A stretch of DNA of 64,000 nt from Cochlodiniinecator piscidefendens (GCF_011326755.1 NZ_JAAOIE010000006.1:62001-126000), one strand, 5' to 3'; counted from the first letter of the stretch, positions 8,571 through 17,203 are shown. Notes: generated by a model not told the origin, from the sequence alone. Made by a program: numbers and translations.

Positions 8571-8902
8571 TGCGTCGTTTCCCTGTTCTAGTTTGATTTT
8601 GAAAGCATTGAGGCAGATGTGAAATTGAAAATCAACCCCCTCAGTATGTAAAATATTCCCACAAAGAAACATTTTTGGCGTTAAATTTGCCGTATTTCTA
8701 CGCGTTTGGGCATTAAATATAGGATGGTTTGAGTGAAAAATGACGTCGCAAAATTAAGATGGTGCGTCGTTTTGAATCCGGTCAGATGCTCCTGATCGCA
8801 CAATTTTGTTGACAGATGGCCAAAGAAGTTATCCCCTTAAGATAATCATTTTCTTAACAGGAATACAAAACACAATAAAACGGCGAACAGGGAGAAATAA
8901 TT
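8571..8902. promoter_or_regulatory. 332-base divergent intergenic region between dmmD and amt
   Basis: AT-rich, with no credible ORF. It must contain promoters for the dmm operon (left) and amt (right). An 8-bp inverted repeat TTGATTTT (8593-8600) / AAAATCAA (8628-8635) lies in the probable dmmD leader. A TTGACA at 8809-8814 has no good -10 partner at 16-18 bases. GGGAGA at about 8890 serves the amt GTG start. Confidence 0.5.
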
Positions 8903-10279
8903 GTGGACGGCAATCTTAATGCACTAACAACAGTGTTTACCGAGTTCTACTACTGGGTGACCATTGTATTTATGTTTCTAATTCACGTGGGGTTCTGTAT
9001 GTACGAAGTGGGCGCGAGCCGACGGCGAAATCACATGCACACTCTGATGAAGAACGTTATGATTATTCCGTTGGTTACAGTGACTTTCTTCTTCTTTGGT
9101 TGGTGGATTTACTGGGCTTTCCCGAACGCGTTTCCCGGCATGGGCGGGATCGGTTACGAAGCTGGGGCACCTTATACGCCATGGTCTGAAAACATGGGTA
9201 CCCATTTGGGTGACCGGATTACGGGTGTCTTCTGGGCGGCGTTTTTGCTGTTCTCATGGACGGCTGCCTCGATTGTGTCTGGATCGGTGATTGAACGGAT
9301 TCGTTCTAGCGCGCTCTGGTTGCATGCTGTGATGATCGGTTCTGTTTGGTGGATCATTGATGCGGCATGGGGCTGGCACTGGGATGGCTGGATGGTCAAA
9401 GTGCTTGGCTATCACGATGCGTATGCGTCTGGTGTTATTCACGCGATTGCAGGTGGTTATGCGTTGGGCGTTATTATGGTCCTTGGTCCTCGTCTGGGCA
9501 AATTCGCCAAAGATGGCACACCGCGCGATATTCCTCCGCATAATCCATGGATGCTGACGATCGGTATCTTTTTGATCTATACAGGCTTTTGGGGTTTTTA
9601 TGCGGCGTGCAACGTGCCGATTATCTCACCTGAAGTTATCGATGGTCAAATTGTGGGCACCACATGGACTGCAACCAACATTTATCTTTCACCGACAACA
9701 TTGTCAGCGATTACCTTTAACTTCTTGATGTCTTTGTCAGGTGGTTTGATGGCTGCATATGTGGTTTCAAAAGGCGATGCATTCTGGACGTTTTCTGGTG
9801 GGCTTGCTGGGATCATCACAGCCTCTGCGGGCAACGATTTGTATCACCCGATTCAAGCGATGTTGGTTGGTGCTGTTGGCGTCGTCATCGTGTACAAACT
9901 GCACTACTGGGTTGAGCGTAAATTCAAGCTGGACGATGCGGTTGGCGCTGTTGCGGTACACGGGTATTCCGGTGTTGTTGGTCTGATCATTGCTGGCTTT
10001 ATGCTTTGGGGCGCGCCATCATCACCTTACGATGGGTATGCTGCAATCAATCCAGTCGGCCAAATCATCGGCGCAGTAATCATGTTTGGTCTATTGGGTT
10101 TCCTTCCTGGTTGGGGCCTGGCCAAACTGCAAGCGATGGCTGGGGTTCTTCGTATCCCGCCAGAAGTCGAACTGCAGGGCTTGGATTACGCAGAACATCA
10201 CGCCTACGAAGATGCGAAGGCTGATATTATCGAAGCAGACAAACGCCGCTTGGCCGCCCAAGCTGCAGATGCAAAATAA
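8903..10279 (+). CDS. amt: Ammonium/methylammonium channel, Amt/MEP family
   Basis: A 458-residue Amt protein with about 11 hydrophobic helices. The two pore histidines are recognisable, in SGVIHAIAGG and AVAVHGYSGVVG. The gene begins with GTG at 8903 with AGGGAGA upstream. It moves ammonium or its methylated analogue across the inner membrane. Lying between the DMA monooxygenase and N-methylglutamate genes, it may retain leaked monomethylamine or ammonium. No glnK partner follows; instead an 11-base gap leads to a 71-residue membrane protein. The C-terminal tail is charged and Ala-rich (ADIIEADKRRLAAQAADAK). Confidence 0.92.
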   Translation: MDGNLNALTTVFTEFYYWVTIVFMFLIHVGFCMYEVGASRRRNHMHTLMKNVMIIPLVTVTFFFFGWWIYWAFPNAFPGMGGIGYEAGAPYTPWSENMGTHLGDRITGVFWAAFLLFSWTAASIVSGSVIERIRSSALWLHAVMIGSVWWIIDAAWGWHWDGWMVKVLGYHDAYASGVIHAIAGGYALGVIMVLGPRLGKFAKDGTPRDIPPHNPWMLTIGIFLIYTGFWGFYAACNVPIISPEVIDGQIVGTTWTATNIYLSPTTLSAITFNFLMSLSGGLMAAYVVSKGDAFWTFSGGLAGIITASAGNDLYHPIQAMLVGAVGVVIVYKLHYWVERKFKLDDAVGAVAVHGYSGVVGLIIAGFMLWGAPSSPYDGYAAINPVGQIIGAVIMFGLLGFLPGWGLAKLQAMAGVLRIPPEVELQGLDYAEHHAYEDAKADIIEADKRRLAAQAADAK

Positions 10280-10290
10280 GGAGATAGATT

Positions 10291-10506
10291 ATGTCGACTA
10301 TAGGATATGACAGCTGGGCCGTGGATTTGGCCGAAGTAGGCCCGGTCTACCCTTTCCAAGGCTCCGAATTTATTTTGTTTCTGCTTGGGCTGGCGTTTTG
10401 GATCGGTTGGCATCGCATTCAATATACTCGTGAAAGCGCGCATCTAGAAGAAGCACGCAAAGCCGGAGACCCGGAAAAAATGCGAGAGCTGGTCGAGAAA
10501 TACTGA
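10291..10506 (+). CDS. Small single-span membrane protein cotranscribed with amt
   Basis: 71 residues, 11 bases after amt, with AAGGAG 7 bases before its ATG. One hydrophobic segment spans about residues 26-41 (FILFLLGLAFWIGWHR). It is followed by an acidic, helical C-terminus (HLEEARKAGDPEKMRELVEKY) that would face the cytoplasm if the N-terminus is outside. I do not recognise a family. The spacing, ribosome binding site and following strong terminator support a real gene. An accessory or regulator of the channel is an inference. Confidence 0.75.
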   Translation: MSTIGYDSWAVDLAEVGPVYPFQGSEFILFLLGLAFWIGWHRIQYTRESAHLEEARKAGDPEKMRELVEKY

Positions 10507-10524
10507 TCTGACCACAGGTATGAC

Positions 10525-10556
10525 AAAGCGCAGCGAGAATTCGCTGCGCTTTTTTT
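10525..10556 (+). terminator. Strong Rho-independent terminator of the amt operon
   Basis: Arms AAAGCGCAGCGA (10525-10536) and TCGCTGCGCTTT (10541-10552) form a 12-bp perfect stem with loop GAAT and end in a T run. It lies between convergent genes and, with AAA runs on the other side, may also end the globin transcript. Confidence 0.92.
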
Positions 10557-10557
10557 G

Positions 10558-10986
10558 TTAGGGTGTGGTTTCGTCACCCGTGCGCCAATCCGGGAGATCA
10601 TTGATAAGTGTTAAAGCCGCTCGGCGTAACGTGGCGCGAATCTTTTCAATATCTGGGCCACGCATATCGCATTGCTCCAGCGCGCGATCCATGAGTTCTA
10701 ACCACATTTCAACATCGGCGCTGCGGATGGGAATGTGTTCATGAATTTGGCGTAAATTCATATGCCCATGTTTTTCGATGTAATAGCGACGCCCCCCAAA
10801 AAACCCAGTCAGAAAATTAAACTGCTCAGACCGGGTGAGGTTCAAACCATGTCCGCGGAAATGAAGACGATGGAGTTCGTAAACCTCTGGGTCTGATTCC
10901 ATAAGGTCGTAAAAAGTTTCAACGAGCCTTTTTACGGCAACTTCACCGCCGATGCGGTCCAGAAGGGTGTGTGCTGTTTGTTCCAT
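10558..10986 (-). CDS. Group II truncated haemoglobin
   Basis: 142 residues with the group II (TrHbO-like) pattern: LLDRIGGEVAVKRLVETFYDLM, then FNFLTGFFGGRRYYIEKHGHMNLR and IHEHIPI, where the histidine before the second His-containing step is the expected haem ligand, and EMWLELMDRAL with the conserved Trp. Such globins bind O2, NO or peroxide; roles vary. It is convergent with the amt operon and divergent from mgdA. Placement inside a methylamine cluster whose oxygenase is a haem enzyme is suggestive only. Confidence 0.88.
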   Translation of the reverse strand: MEQTAHTLLDRIGGEVAVKRLVETFYDLMESDPEVYELHRLHFRGHGLNLTRSEQFNFLTGFFGGRRYYIEKHGHMNLRQIHEHIPIRSADVEMWLELMDRALEQCDMRGPDIEKIRATLRRAALTLINDLPDWRTGDETTP

Positions 10987-11106
10987 TATGCAGTGTACCC
11001 ATGTTTCTTCGGATTGTTCTTTGATTTAGCGCAAATACTTTGGTTGTCGAAGTCAAAAGGGAAAGCGAAAATTTAAAGGAGAAAAGGCAAATTACATGCT
11101 GCGCGG

Positions 11107-11157
11107 ATGTCGGATTCACGCGTTTATTTTACAATGAGCTTGTCTCCATGTCGGATT
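11107..11157. promoter_or_regulatory. Two 10-bp direct repeats (ATGTCGGATT) upstream of mgdA
   Basis: ATGTCGGATT occurs at 11107-11116 and again at 11148-11157, 41 bases apart, i.e. close to four helical turns. Direct repeats on one face of DNA are the usual site type for AraC-family proteins. A GlxA/AraC-type regulator is encoded at 17260. The motif is not obvious upstream of mgsA or dmmD. Confidence 0.4.
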
Positions 11158-11237
11158 TCGAAGGCTCAAAGTCCGAAACGCCCCTTTGATTTGTTGGGAA
11201 AAGAGTCACCCTTATGACGGAGATGAATGAGGACCAC

Positions 11238-12488
11238 ATGCGTTATTCAGGCCTGAGAGTAATAAAAGAAGCACTGACCGGACACAAAGGGTGGAAACCC
11301 CATTGGCGTGACCCGGAACCGAAAAAGCATTATGACATCGTGATCATTGGTGGTGGCGGTCATGGGCTTGCCACTGCGTATTACCTTGCCAAAAAATATG
11401 GTGAGAAAAACATCGCGGTGATTGAAAAAGGCTGGATCGGCGGCGGGAATGTTGGGCGGAATACGACGATCATTCGCTCAAACTATTTGCTCGAAGGAAA
11501 CGGCCCGTTTTACGAGCTGTCGTTGAAACTGTGGGAAGGGTTGGAGCAAGATTTCAACTACAACGCCATGGTTTCACAGCGGGGCATTCTGAACCTCGTG
11601 CATTCAGATGCGCAACGCGACGCGGCACGCCGGCGTGGGAATGCGATGATCCTGAATGGGTCTGACGCGGAGTTGTTAGATCAGGACGGTGTGCGCGCGC
11701 TTTATCCGTTTTTGAATTTTGACAATCAGCGCTTTCCAATCAAAGGCGGGTTGTTACATCGCCGAGGCGGAACAGTGCGCCATGACGCCGTGGCGTGGGG
11801 ATATGCGCGCGGTGCGGACAGCCGCGGTGTGGACATTATCCAGAACTGCGAAGTGACCGGATTTAAGATCGAAGACGGCAAATGTTTAGGCATCGAAACC
11901 TCGCGCGGGTTCATCGGTGCGACCAAAGTGGGCTGCGCGGTTGCCGGGTCTTCCGGGCGTTTGATGGCCAAGGCAAACATGCGCCTCCCCATCGAAAGCC
12001 ATGTGCTTCAGGCGTTTGTGTCTGAGGGGCTAAAGCCCGTAATGCCGGGTGTGATCACCTATGGTGCGGGGCATTTTTATTGCAGCCAATCAGACAAAGG
12101 CGGTCTGGTGTTTGGCGGCGATTTGGATGGCTACAACAGCTATGCGCAGCGCGGCAGTTTACCCGTGGTCGAGGATGTTATCGAAAGCGGGATATCACTG
12201 ATCCCGGCGCTTGGCCGTGTGCGGATGTTGCGTGGTTGGGGCGGTGTGATGGACATGTCGATGGATGGCTCACCTTTCATTGATAAAACCCATATTGAGG
12301 GGCTCTATTTCAACGGTGGCTGGTGTTACGGCGGGTTCAAAGCCACGCCGGCCTCTGGCCTGTGTTTTGCGCATCTGCTGAGCACAGACACCCCGCATGA
12401 GGTCGCCAAAGCCTATCGGTTGGATCGGTTCATGAGCGGTCACATGATTGATGAAAAAGGGCAGGGCGCACAGCCCAACCTGCACTAA
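11238..12488 (+). CDS. mgdA: N-methylglutamate dehydrogenase subunit A (sarcosine oxidase beta-like)
   Basis: 416 residues, a DAO-fold flavoprotein homologous to heterotetrameric sarcosine oxidase beta. The FAD Rossmann motif IIGGGGHGLATAYYLAK is near residue 37. GWIGGGNVGRNTTIIRSNY and a C-terminal GWGGVMDMSMDGSPFI / GLYFNGGWCYGGFKATPASG are family-typical. It oxidises N-methylglutamate to glutamate plus a C1 unit. ATG 11238 is chosen over 11214 because AGGA sits 5 bases upstream and the product then starts MRYSGLR, as homologues do. It heads mgdABCD. Naming as Mgd rather than Sox rests on linkage with mgsABC and gmaS. Confidence 0.9.
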   Translation: MRYSGLRVIKEALTGHKGWKPHWRDPEPKKHYDIVIIGGGGHGLATAYYLAKKYGEKNIAVIEKGWIGGGNVGRNTTIIRSNYLLEGNGPFYELSLKLWEGLEQDFNYNAMVSQRGILNLVHSDAQRDAARRRGNAMILNGSDAELLDQDGVRALYPFLNFDNQRFPIKGGLLHRRGGTVRHDAVAWGYARGADSRGVDIIQNCEVTGFKIEDGKCLGIETSRGFIGATKVGCAVAGSSGRLMAKANMRLPIESHVLQAFVSEGLKPVMPGVITYGAGHFYCSQSDKGGLVFGGDLDGYNSYAQRGSLPVVEDVIESGISLIPALGRVRMLRGWGGVMDMSMDGSPFIDKTHIEGLYFNGGWCYGGFKATPASGLCFAHLLSTDTPHEVAKAYRLDRFMSGHMIDEKGQGAQPNLH

Positions 12489-12502
12489 TAGGGGTACAGA
12501 CT

Positions 12503-12790
12503 ATGATTATAAACCATCCGCTACTTGGGCCCCGCGACGCGCAGGAATTCACCTATTTGGGCGACGTGAGCCTTCTTGACCGGCCAGATTGGCAATCAGA
12601 AACCGCCGCGCAAGATTTCCACGATTACATGTATCTGCGTGATAATCCGGCTGGCGTTCATCGTGAACTTTGGTTTCATGAAATCGGCGATCGTTCTTGG
12701 CTTGTTGTGACGCGAAATACCGTGACGCACGAAATTACAAATGTAGAATTGGCCCGTGATGTCGCACGGCAAAGAGGGGCAGAAAAATGA
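12503..12790 (+). CDS. mgdB: N-methylglutamate dehydrogenase subunit B (sarcosine oxidase delta-like), no cysteines
   Basis: 95 residues. The frame follows the sarcosine oxidase delta pattern: an N-terminal xxGPRDAQEFTYLGD, then DYMYLRDNPAGVHRELWFHEIGDRSWLVVTR. In true SoxD three cysteines and one histidine bind zinc. Here the protein contains no cysteine, and the usual positions read L/H and D (HPLLGPRD, HEIGDRSW). The zinc site is therefore absent. This may mark the N-methylglutamate enzyme. GGGG lies 7-8 bases before the ATG. The last bases overlap the mgdC start (ATGA). Confidence 0.88.
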   Translation: MIINHPLLGPRDAQEFTYLGDVSLLDRPDWQSETAAQDFHDYMYLRDNPAGVHRELWFHEIGDRSWLVVTRNTVTHEITNVELARDVARQRGAEK

Positions 12791-15744
12791 CCCAACGCAA
12801 TCGATTGAGCGGCGGTCAAATTGTTCGCAACACCCCGCTGAACTTCACCTTTGATGGCAAATCCTACACCGGGTTTCAGGGCGACACACTTGCGTCTGCG
12901 TTGATGGCGAATGATGTGCAGTTGCTGGGGCGTTCGTTTAAATACCACAGACCGCGCGGGCTGTTGACCGCCGGATCTGAAGAACCAAATGCATTGGTTG
13001 AACTGCGCACAGGCGGCCGTCAGGAACCAAACACGCGCGCCACCGTTGCCGAGTTGTTTGACGGTTTAACAGCCAATTCCCAAAACAGGTTCCCGTCACT
13101 GAAGTATGACTTCATGGCGATCAATGACCGGTTTAGCAATTTCCTAAGCGCGGGGTTTTATTACAAAACCTTTATGTGGCCCGCTGCGTTTTGGGAAAAG
13201 ATTTATGAACCCATTATTCGCAAGGCCGCTGGTTTGGGCAGTATTTCGTTTGAGGACGATCCAGACGCCTATGACAAAGGGTTCTTGCATTGTGATCTGC
13301 TGATTATTGGCGCAGGCCCGGCGGGTTTATCGGCGGCGTTGACCGCAGGGCGTGCGGGTGCCAGCGTGATCTTGTCAGAAGAGGACTTTGTTCTTGGGGG
13401 TCGACTGAACGGCGAAAGCCACGCGATTGATAACATGGCGGGGACAGATTGGGTTGTGCAGGCTCAGGCTGAATTGGCGGCATTGCCAAATGTTCGGATC
13501 ATGCCACGCACAACCATTGTGGGCGCTTATGATCACGGTATTTATGGTGCGGTGGAACGTGTGTCTGATCACATCGCGATGCCGGATGCGGGAAAGCCAC
13601 GGCAGATTTTCTGGCGGATTTATTCTAAGCAAGCTTTGCTATGCGCTGGTGCGATTGAACGCCCGATTGCGTTTGAAAACAATGACCGTCCCGGTGTGAT
13701 GATGGCTGGTGCTGTGCGCAGTTTTGTGAATCGTTGGGCGGCCACGCCTGCGCAGGATGTTGCGGTCTTTACCAACAATGATGACGGCCATCGTACGGTT
13801 GCGGATTTGCAGGCCAAAGGTGTGAATGTGGCGGCGGTGATTGACGTGCGCCCTGATGCGCCACGGGTTGACGGTGCAGAACTGTTCGCAGGCGCGCAAG
13901 TCGTGGATAGCGCGGGTCGGCTTGGCCTGAAGTCTATCACCATTCGGTTGCAAAATGGCGAAACCCGTAAAATCTCGTGCGGCGCTTTGGCGGTATCGGG
14001 TGGATGGAATCCAAACGCGCATATGACATGCCATCAGCGCGGCAAACCTGTGTGGGATGAAACCATTGCGGCTTTTGTGCCCGGTGGGGACTTGCCTGCC
14101 GGTTTGACGGTTGCAGGGGCAGCTATGGGGCAGTTTTCGACTGACGCAGCCCTGTCGGGTGGGGCAAACGCGGCCGTGTCTGCATTGGCCGCGTTGAATA
14201 TTGACGCAAAAGTTGGGGAACGATCAACAGCAGAAGATGCGCCAACAAATCTGACACCGTTTTGGTACGTCAAGGAGGGCAAAGGCCGCGCGTGGATTGA
14301 TCAGCAAAATGACGTCACGGTCAAAGATGTGAAGCTCGCCCATCAGGAAAACTTTGTGTCGGTTGAGCATCTGAAACGCTACACCACATTGGGTATGGCA
14401 ACGGATCAGGGCAAAACGTCCAATATGGGTGGGTTGGCCGTGATGGCCGAAATGACCGGGAAATCTATCCCAGAAACCGGTACCACTATTTTCCGCCCAC
14501 CTTATACACCTGTGGCGATGGGCACGATCGCCGGGCGGTCTGTTGGCATGGAGTTCCACCCAACACGCGAAACCCCCAGCCATAAATGGGCCTCTGAGCA
14601 GGGTGCTGTATTTGTCGAGGTTGGCAATTGGCTCCGGGCGCAGTGGTTTCCGAAGGCTGGTGAAACGCATTGGCGGCAATCGGTGGATCGCGAAGTTCTG
14701 GCAACGCGCAAATCGGTTGGGGTGTGTGATGTGACCACTTTGGGCAAAATTGATGTCCAGGGGCGCGATGCGGCGGTGTTCCTGAACCACATTTATGCAA
14801 ATGCCTTTGGCAAACTTCCTGTCGGGAAGGTCCGCTATGGTTTGATGTTACGCGAAGACGGCATTGCGTATGATGACGGCACCGCAGCGCGTTTGGCTGA
14901 GGATCATTTTGTGGTGACAACAACGACGGCAAACGCGGTTCTTGTGTATCGCAACATGGAATTTGCACGCCAATGCTTGTGGCCTGATCTGGATGTACAA
15001 CTTATTTCAACGACCGAGGCCTGGGCGCAGTATGCGGTGGCAGGGCCAAACGCGCGGAAGCTTTTGCAAAAGGTTGTGGACGCGGATTATGACCTAAGCA
15101 ACGAGGGCTTTCCGTTTATGGCTTGCGGTGAAATCACCGTTTGCGGCGGCTTGCGGGCCCGGCTTTTCCGGATCTCTTTCTCCGGGGAGTTGGCCTATGA
15201 AATCGCGGTACCAACACGATATGGCGATGCGTTGGTGCGAAGGCTGATGGAAGCAGGCGAAGAATTTGATGTCGTCCCATACGGTACCGAAGCACTCGGT
15301 GTTATGCGGATCGAAAAAGGCCATGCCGCCGGGAATGAACTTAACGGCACGACGTCAGCAGTGAACCTTGGTATGGGGCGGATGGTCTCAAAGAAAAAGG
15401 ACTGCATCGGTAATACACTCAGCGAACGGGCAGGTTTGAATGAAGGTGACGCGCTGAACCTCGTCGGCTTTAAACCCGTGAGCGACGCCGACCCTGTCAC
15501 CGCTGGGGCGTTGTTGATGAATGCCACGGGTGTTGTGTCGGCAGAAGCGGATCAAGGCTACATCACCTCAGCCGCGTATTCACCGATTTTGAACAGTTCA
15601 ATTGGGATCGGTTTTCTGAAAAACGGTTTTGAACGCAAAGGCGAAGTCATCAGGGCGGTGAATCCGATGGCGGGAACAGAAATAAAGCTCGAAGTGGTCT
15701 CAGCCCATTTCGTCGATCCAGAGGGGGAGCGGCTCCGTGCATAA
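12787..15744 (+). CDS. mgdC: N-methylglutamate dehydrogenase subunit C (sarcosine oxidase alpha-like)
   Basis: 985 residues, the usual size of sarcosine oxidase alpha. Order: an N-terminal ferredoxin-like domain (SYTGFQGDTLASALMANDV, no cluster cysteines seen there), an NAD/FAD Rossmann domain (LLIIGAGPAGLSAAL near 172-182), a further pyridine nucleotide-disulfide region, and a C-terminal GcvT-like folate domain from about residue 600 (VGVCDVTTLGKIDVQGRDA, RISFSGELAYEIAV, RIEKGHAAGNELNGTTSA). The last domain transfers the methyl-derived C1 unit to tetrahydrofolate. Its start overlaps mgdB by 4 bases and its end overlaps mgdD by 8. Confidence 0.92.
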   Translation: MTQRNRLSGGQIVRNTPLNFTFDGKSYTGFQGDTLASALMANDVQLLGRSFKYHRPRGLLTAGSEEPNALVELRTGGRQEPNTRATVAELFDGLTANSQNRFPSLKYDFMAINDRFSNFLSAGFYYKTFMWPAAFWEKIYEPIIRKAAGLGSISFEDDPDAYDKGFLHCDLLIIGAGPAGLSAALTAGRAGASVILSEEDFVLGGRLNGESHAIDNMAGTDWVVQAQAELAALPNVRIMPRTTIVGAYDHGIYGAVERVSDHIAMPDAGKPRQIFWRIYSKQALLCAGAIERPIAFENNDRPGVMMAGAVRSFVNRWAATPAQDVAVFTNNDDGHRTVADLQAKGVNVAAVIDVRPDAPRVDGAELFAGAQVVDSAGRLGLKSITIRLQNGETRKISCGALAVSGGWNPNAHMTCHQRGKPVWDETIAAFVPGGDLPAGLTVAGAAMGQFSTDAALSGGANAAVSALAALNIDAKVGERSTAEDAPTNLTPFWYVKEGKGRAWIDQQNDVTVKDVKLAHQENFVSVEHLKRYTTLGMATDQGKTSNMGGLAVMAEMTGKSIPETGTTIFRPPYTPVAMGTIAGRSVGMEFHPTRETPSHKWASEQGAVFVEVGNWLRAQWFPKAGETHWRQSVDREVLATRKSVGVCDVTTLGKIDVQGRDAAVFLNHIYANAFGKLPVGKVRYGLMLREDGIAYDDGTAARLAEDHFVVTTTTANAVLVYRNMEFARQCLWPDLDVQLISTTEAWAQYAVAGPNARKLLQKVVDADYDLSNEGFPFMACGEITVCGGLRARLFRISFSGELAYEIAVPTRYGDALVRRLMEAGEEFDVVPYGTEALGVMRIEKGHAAGNELNGTTSAVNLGMGRMVSKKKDCIGNTLSERAGLNEGDALNLVGFKPVSDADPVTAGALLMNATGVVSAEADQGYITSAAYSPILNSSIGIGFLKNGFERKGEVIRAVNPMAGTEIKLEVVSAHFVDPEGERLRA

Positions 15745-16303
15745 TTTAGGTGCAATCACGCCACTTGGCCGAACTCAATCACATGTGGATCAGTTTGATG
15801 GTCTGCGTATTTGCGAAGTAACCTCACGCGCGCTTGCGTCATTGAGTGCGCGGTTGGGGGCGGAAAAGGCTTGCGGGGATAAAGCGACAAAATTCACAGG
15901 GCTTACACTGCCTTCTGTCGGGAAAAGCGAAGTGGGCGATGCGTTCTCTGCGTTTTGGATGGGACCAGAGCAATGGATGATTGATGCGGATTACGATCAA
16001 CATACATTGTTGGCCGCTGAGCTTAAATCAGCCATGGGTGATACGGCTTCGGTTGTGGAGCAAACAGACGCATGGTGTCGGTTTGACCTTGAGGGGCCGC
16101 GCTGTGCTGATGTTTTTGAACGGCTTTGCAATGTTGATGCGCGTGGCATGACAACGGATGATGTGACCCGCACGCGGCTAGAACATTTGGGCTGTTTTGT
16201 CTGGTGTCTTGAGGCTGCAAATAAATTCGCGGTGATTGGACCGCGATCGTCAGCAAAATCTATCCATCACGCGCTGGTTACGGCGGCGCGGTCAGCTATT
16301 TAA
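15737..16303 (+). CDS. mgdD: N-methylglutamate dehydrogenase subunit D (sarcosine oxidase gamma-like)
   Basis: 188 residues starting with GTG inside the mgdC end (8-base overlap), with GGGGGAG about 9 bases upstream. The sequence resembles sarcosine oxidase gamma: GLRICEVTSRALASLSARLG, FWMGPEQWMID and AWCRFDLEGPRCADVFERLCNVD. This is a small structural subunit with a degenerate GcvT-like fold and no cofactor motif. It ends mgdABCD; a GC-rich hairpin follows. Confidence 0.87.
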   Translation: MHNLGAITPLGRTQSHVDQFDGLRICEVTSRALASLSARLGAEKACGDKATKFTGLTLPSVGKSEVGDAFSAFWMGPEQWMIDADYDQHTLLAAELKSAMGDTASVVEQTDAWCRFDLEGPRCADVFERLCNVDARGMTTDDVTRTRLEHLGCFVWCLEAANKFAVIGPRSSAKSIHHALVTAARSAI

Positions 16304-16311
16304 AATATGCG

Positions 16312-16346
16312 ATGCGGCGCTCTGATTACTTCAGGAGGCGCCGCAT
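16312..16346. terminator. GC-rich hairpin between convergent mgdD and the GNAT gene
   Basis: Perfect arms ATGCGGCGC (16312-16320) and GCGCCGCAT (16338-16346), with an inner CTGA/TCAG. It starts 9 bases after the mgdD stop and overlaps the 3' end of the GNAT gene. There is no clear T run on the plus strand, so the termination strength is uncertain. Confidence 0.5.
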
Positions 16347-16790
16347 TGTGATCGAGGTTGGGCGCGTATATCCGTCATGGGCTGTTTTGTCTGTTTTATG
16401 GAAATCCATCTTTTCGAATACAGCGTGATTTTCTGATAACTCCACCCGCGTTTCCAGTTCCAAATACCTTAAGCCAAGTTGGATGCCCAACCCTGTTGCG
16501 GCGTTTATCAAATGCCGCGCGTGTCCTTTGCCTCGGCTCTGTTCGGCTACGGCCAGTTTTCCTATATAAAGTCCGTCTTTGATTGGTGTTATGACAACGC
16601 AGGCTTCGCAGGGATGACCAATGGACCAAACATAGGCGGTTTCGCATTTTTCTTTCAGGTCATTTAATGTCAGCCTATGGATCGAAGAGGGCGGATCAAT
16701 GCGCCCGTCCATATAGGCAAAACTTACCTGCATGAGCGTGAGGACGTCAGTTAAATCAGGATCAGTTGGTGCGTGTGTGATGATTTGCAC
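16326..16790 (-). CDS. GNAT-family N-acetyltransferase
   Basis: 154 residues if started at the GTG at 16790, which has AAGGA 7 bases upstream; the frame stays open further up without family similarity. The acetyl-CoA loop is visible as GKLAVAEQSRGKGHARHLINAA, followed by GLRYLELETRVELSENHAVFEKMDF, the classical motif B region. The acceptor is unknown. It is divergent from the DksA-like gene and convergent with mgdD, so it is not part of the mgd operon despite lying within the island. Confidence 0.78.
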   Translation of the reverse strand: MQIITHAPTDPDLTDVLTLMQVSFAYMDGRIDPPSSIHRLTLNDLKEKCETAYVWSIGHPCEACVVITPIKDGLYIGKLAVAEQSRGKGHARHLINAATGLGIQLGLRYLELETRVELSENHAVFEKMDFHKTDKTAHDGYTRPTSITMRRLLK

Positions 16791-16933
16791 GTGGTGTTCC
16801 TTAATCAAATGATAGATGTCGCTGGGGAAAATTCTTAATTTGTATTCCTGCACAGCTGACGTAGTTTTATCAAGCGTCCCGTTGCTTATCACGCGTTGGA
16901 TTGGCACAGTATCAACATACAAGGGAGGTCCGC

Positions 16934-17203
16934 ATGGCCGGTGGATGGGCGCGCGATGGCGCGGTAAGTGAACAGATCGAAGCATCCGTTTCAGACGAAT
17001 TGGCACGGATGAAAGCCAAGGCGCAGCCCGTGGGTGAAAGCTTCACTCATTGTGCCGAATGCGAAGAAGAAATTCCCGAAGCCCGGCGCGTCGCGATCCC
17101 TGGCGTAAAACTATGCATTGACTGTGTGCGGGAACGCGACGCTGCCTATCAACAACGTGGCGGCATTAATCGCCGCGGATCAAAAGACAGCCAGTTAAAG
17201 TAA
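16934..17203 (+). CDS. DksA/TraR-type C4 zinc-finger protein
   Basis: 89 residues with a single C4 finger: C40-x-x-C43 and C61-x-x-C64. The N-terminal coiled-coil is much shorter than in true DksA. The end GGINRRGSKDSQLK is typical of the small YbiI-like subgroup. Members may bind RNA polymerase, but function in this subgroup is not settled. AGGGAGG lies 6 bases before ATG 16934. It is followed after 56 bases by the GlxA-type regulator on the same strand. Confidence 0.85.
   Translation: MAGGWARDGAVSEQIEASVSDELARMKAKAQPVGESFTHCAECEEEIPEARRVAIPGVKLCIDCVRERDAAYQQRGGINRRGSKDSQLK

Noticed and set aside
8809-8847. Sigma-70 promoter with TTGACA upstream of amt
   Set aside because: The nearest -10-like sequence is about 24 bases away, outside the normal 16-18 spacing.
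14224-14790. 188-codon minus-strand ORF
   Set aside because: Lies fully inside mgdC, whose GcvT domain is intact; it is a shadow frame without similarity to a known family.
11238-16303. Reading mgdABCD as sarcosine oxidase soxBDAG
   Set aside because: Possible by homology, but linkage to gmaS and mgsABC and loss of the SoxD zinc cysteines favour N-methylglutamate dehydrogenase.
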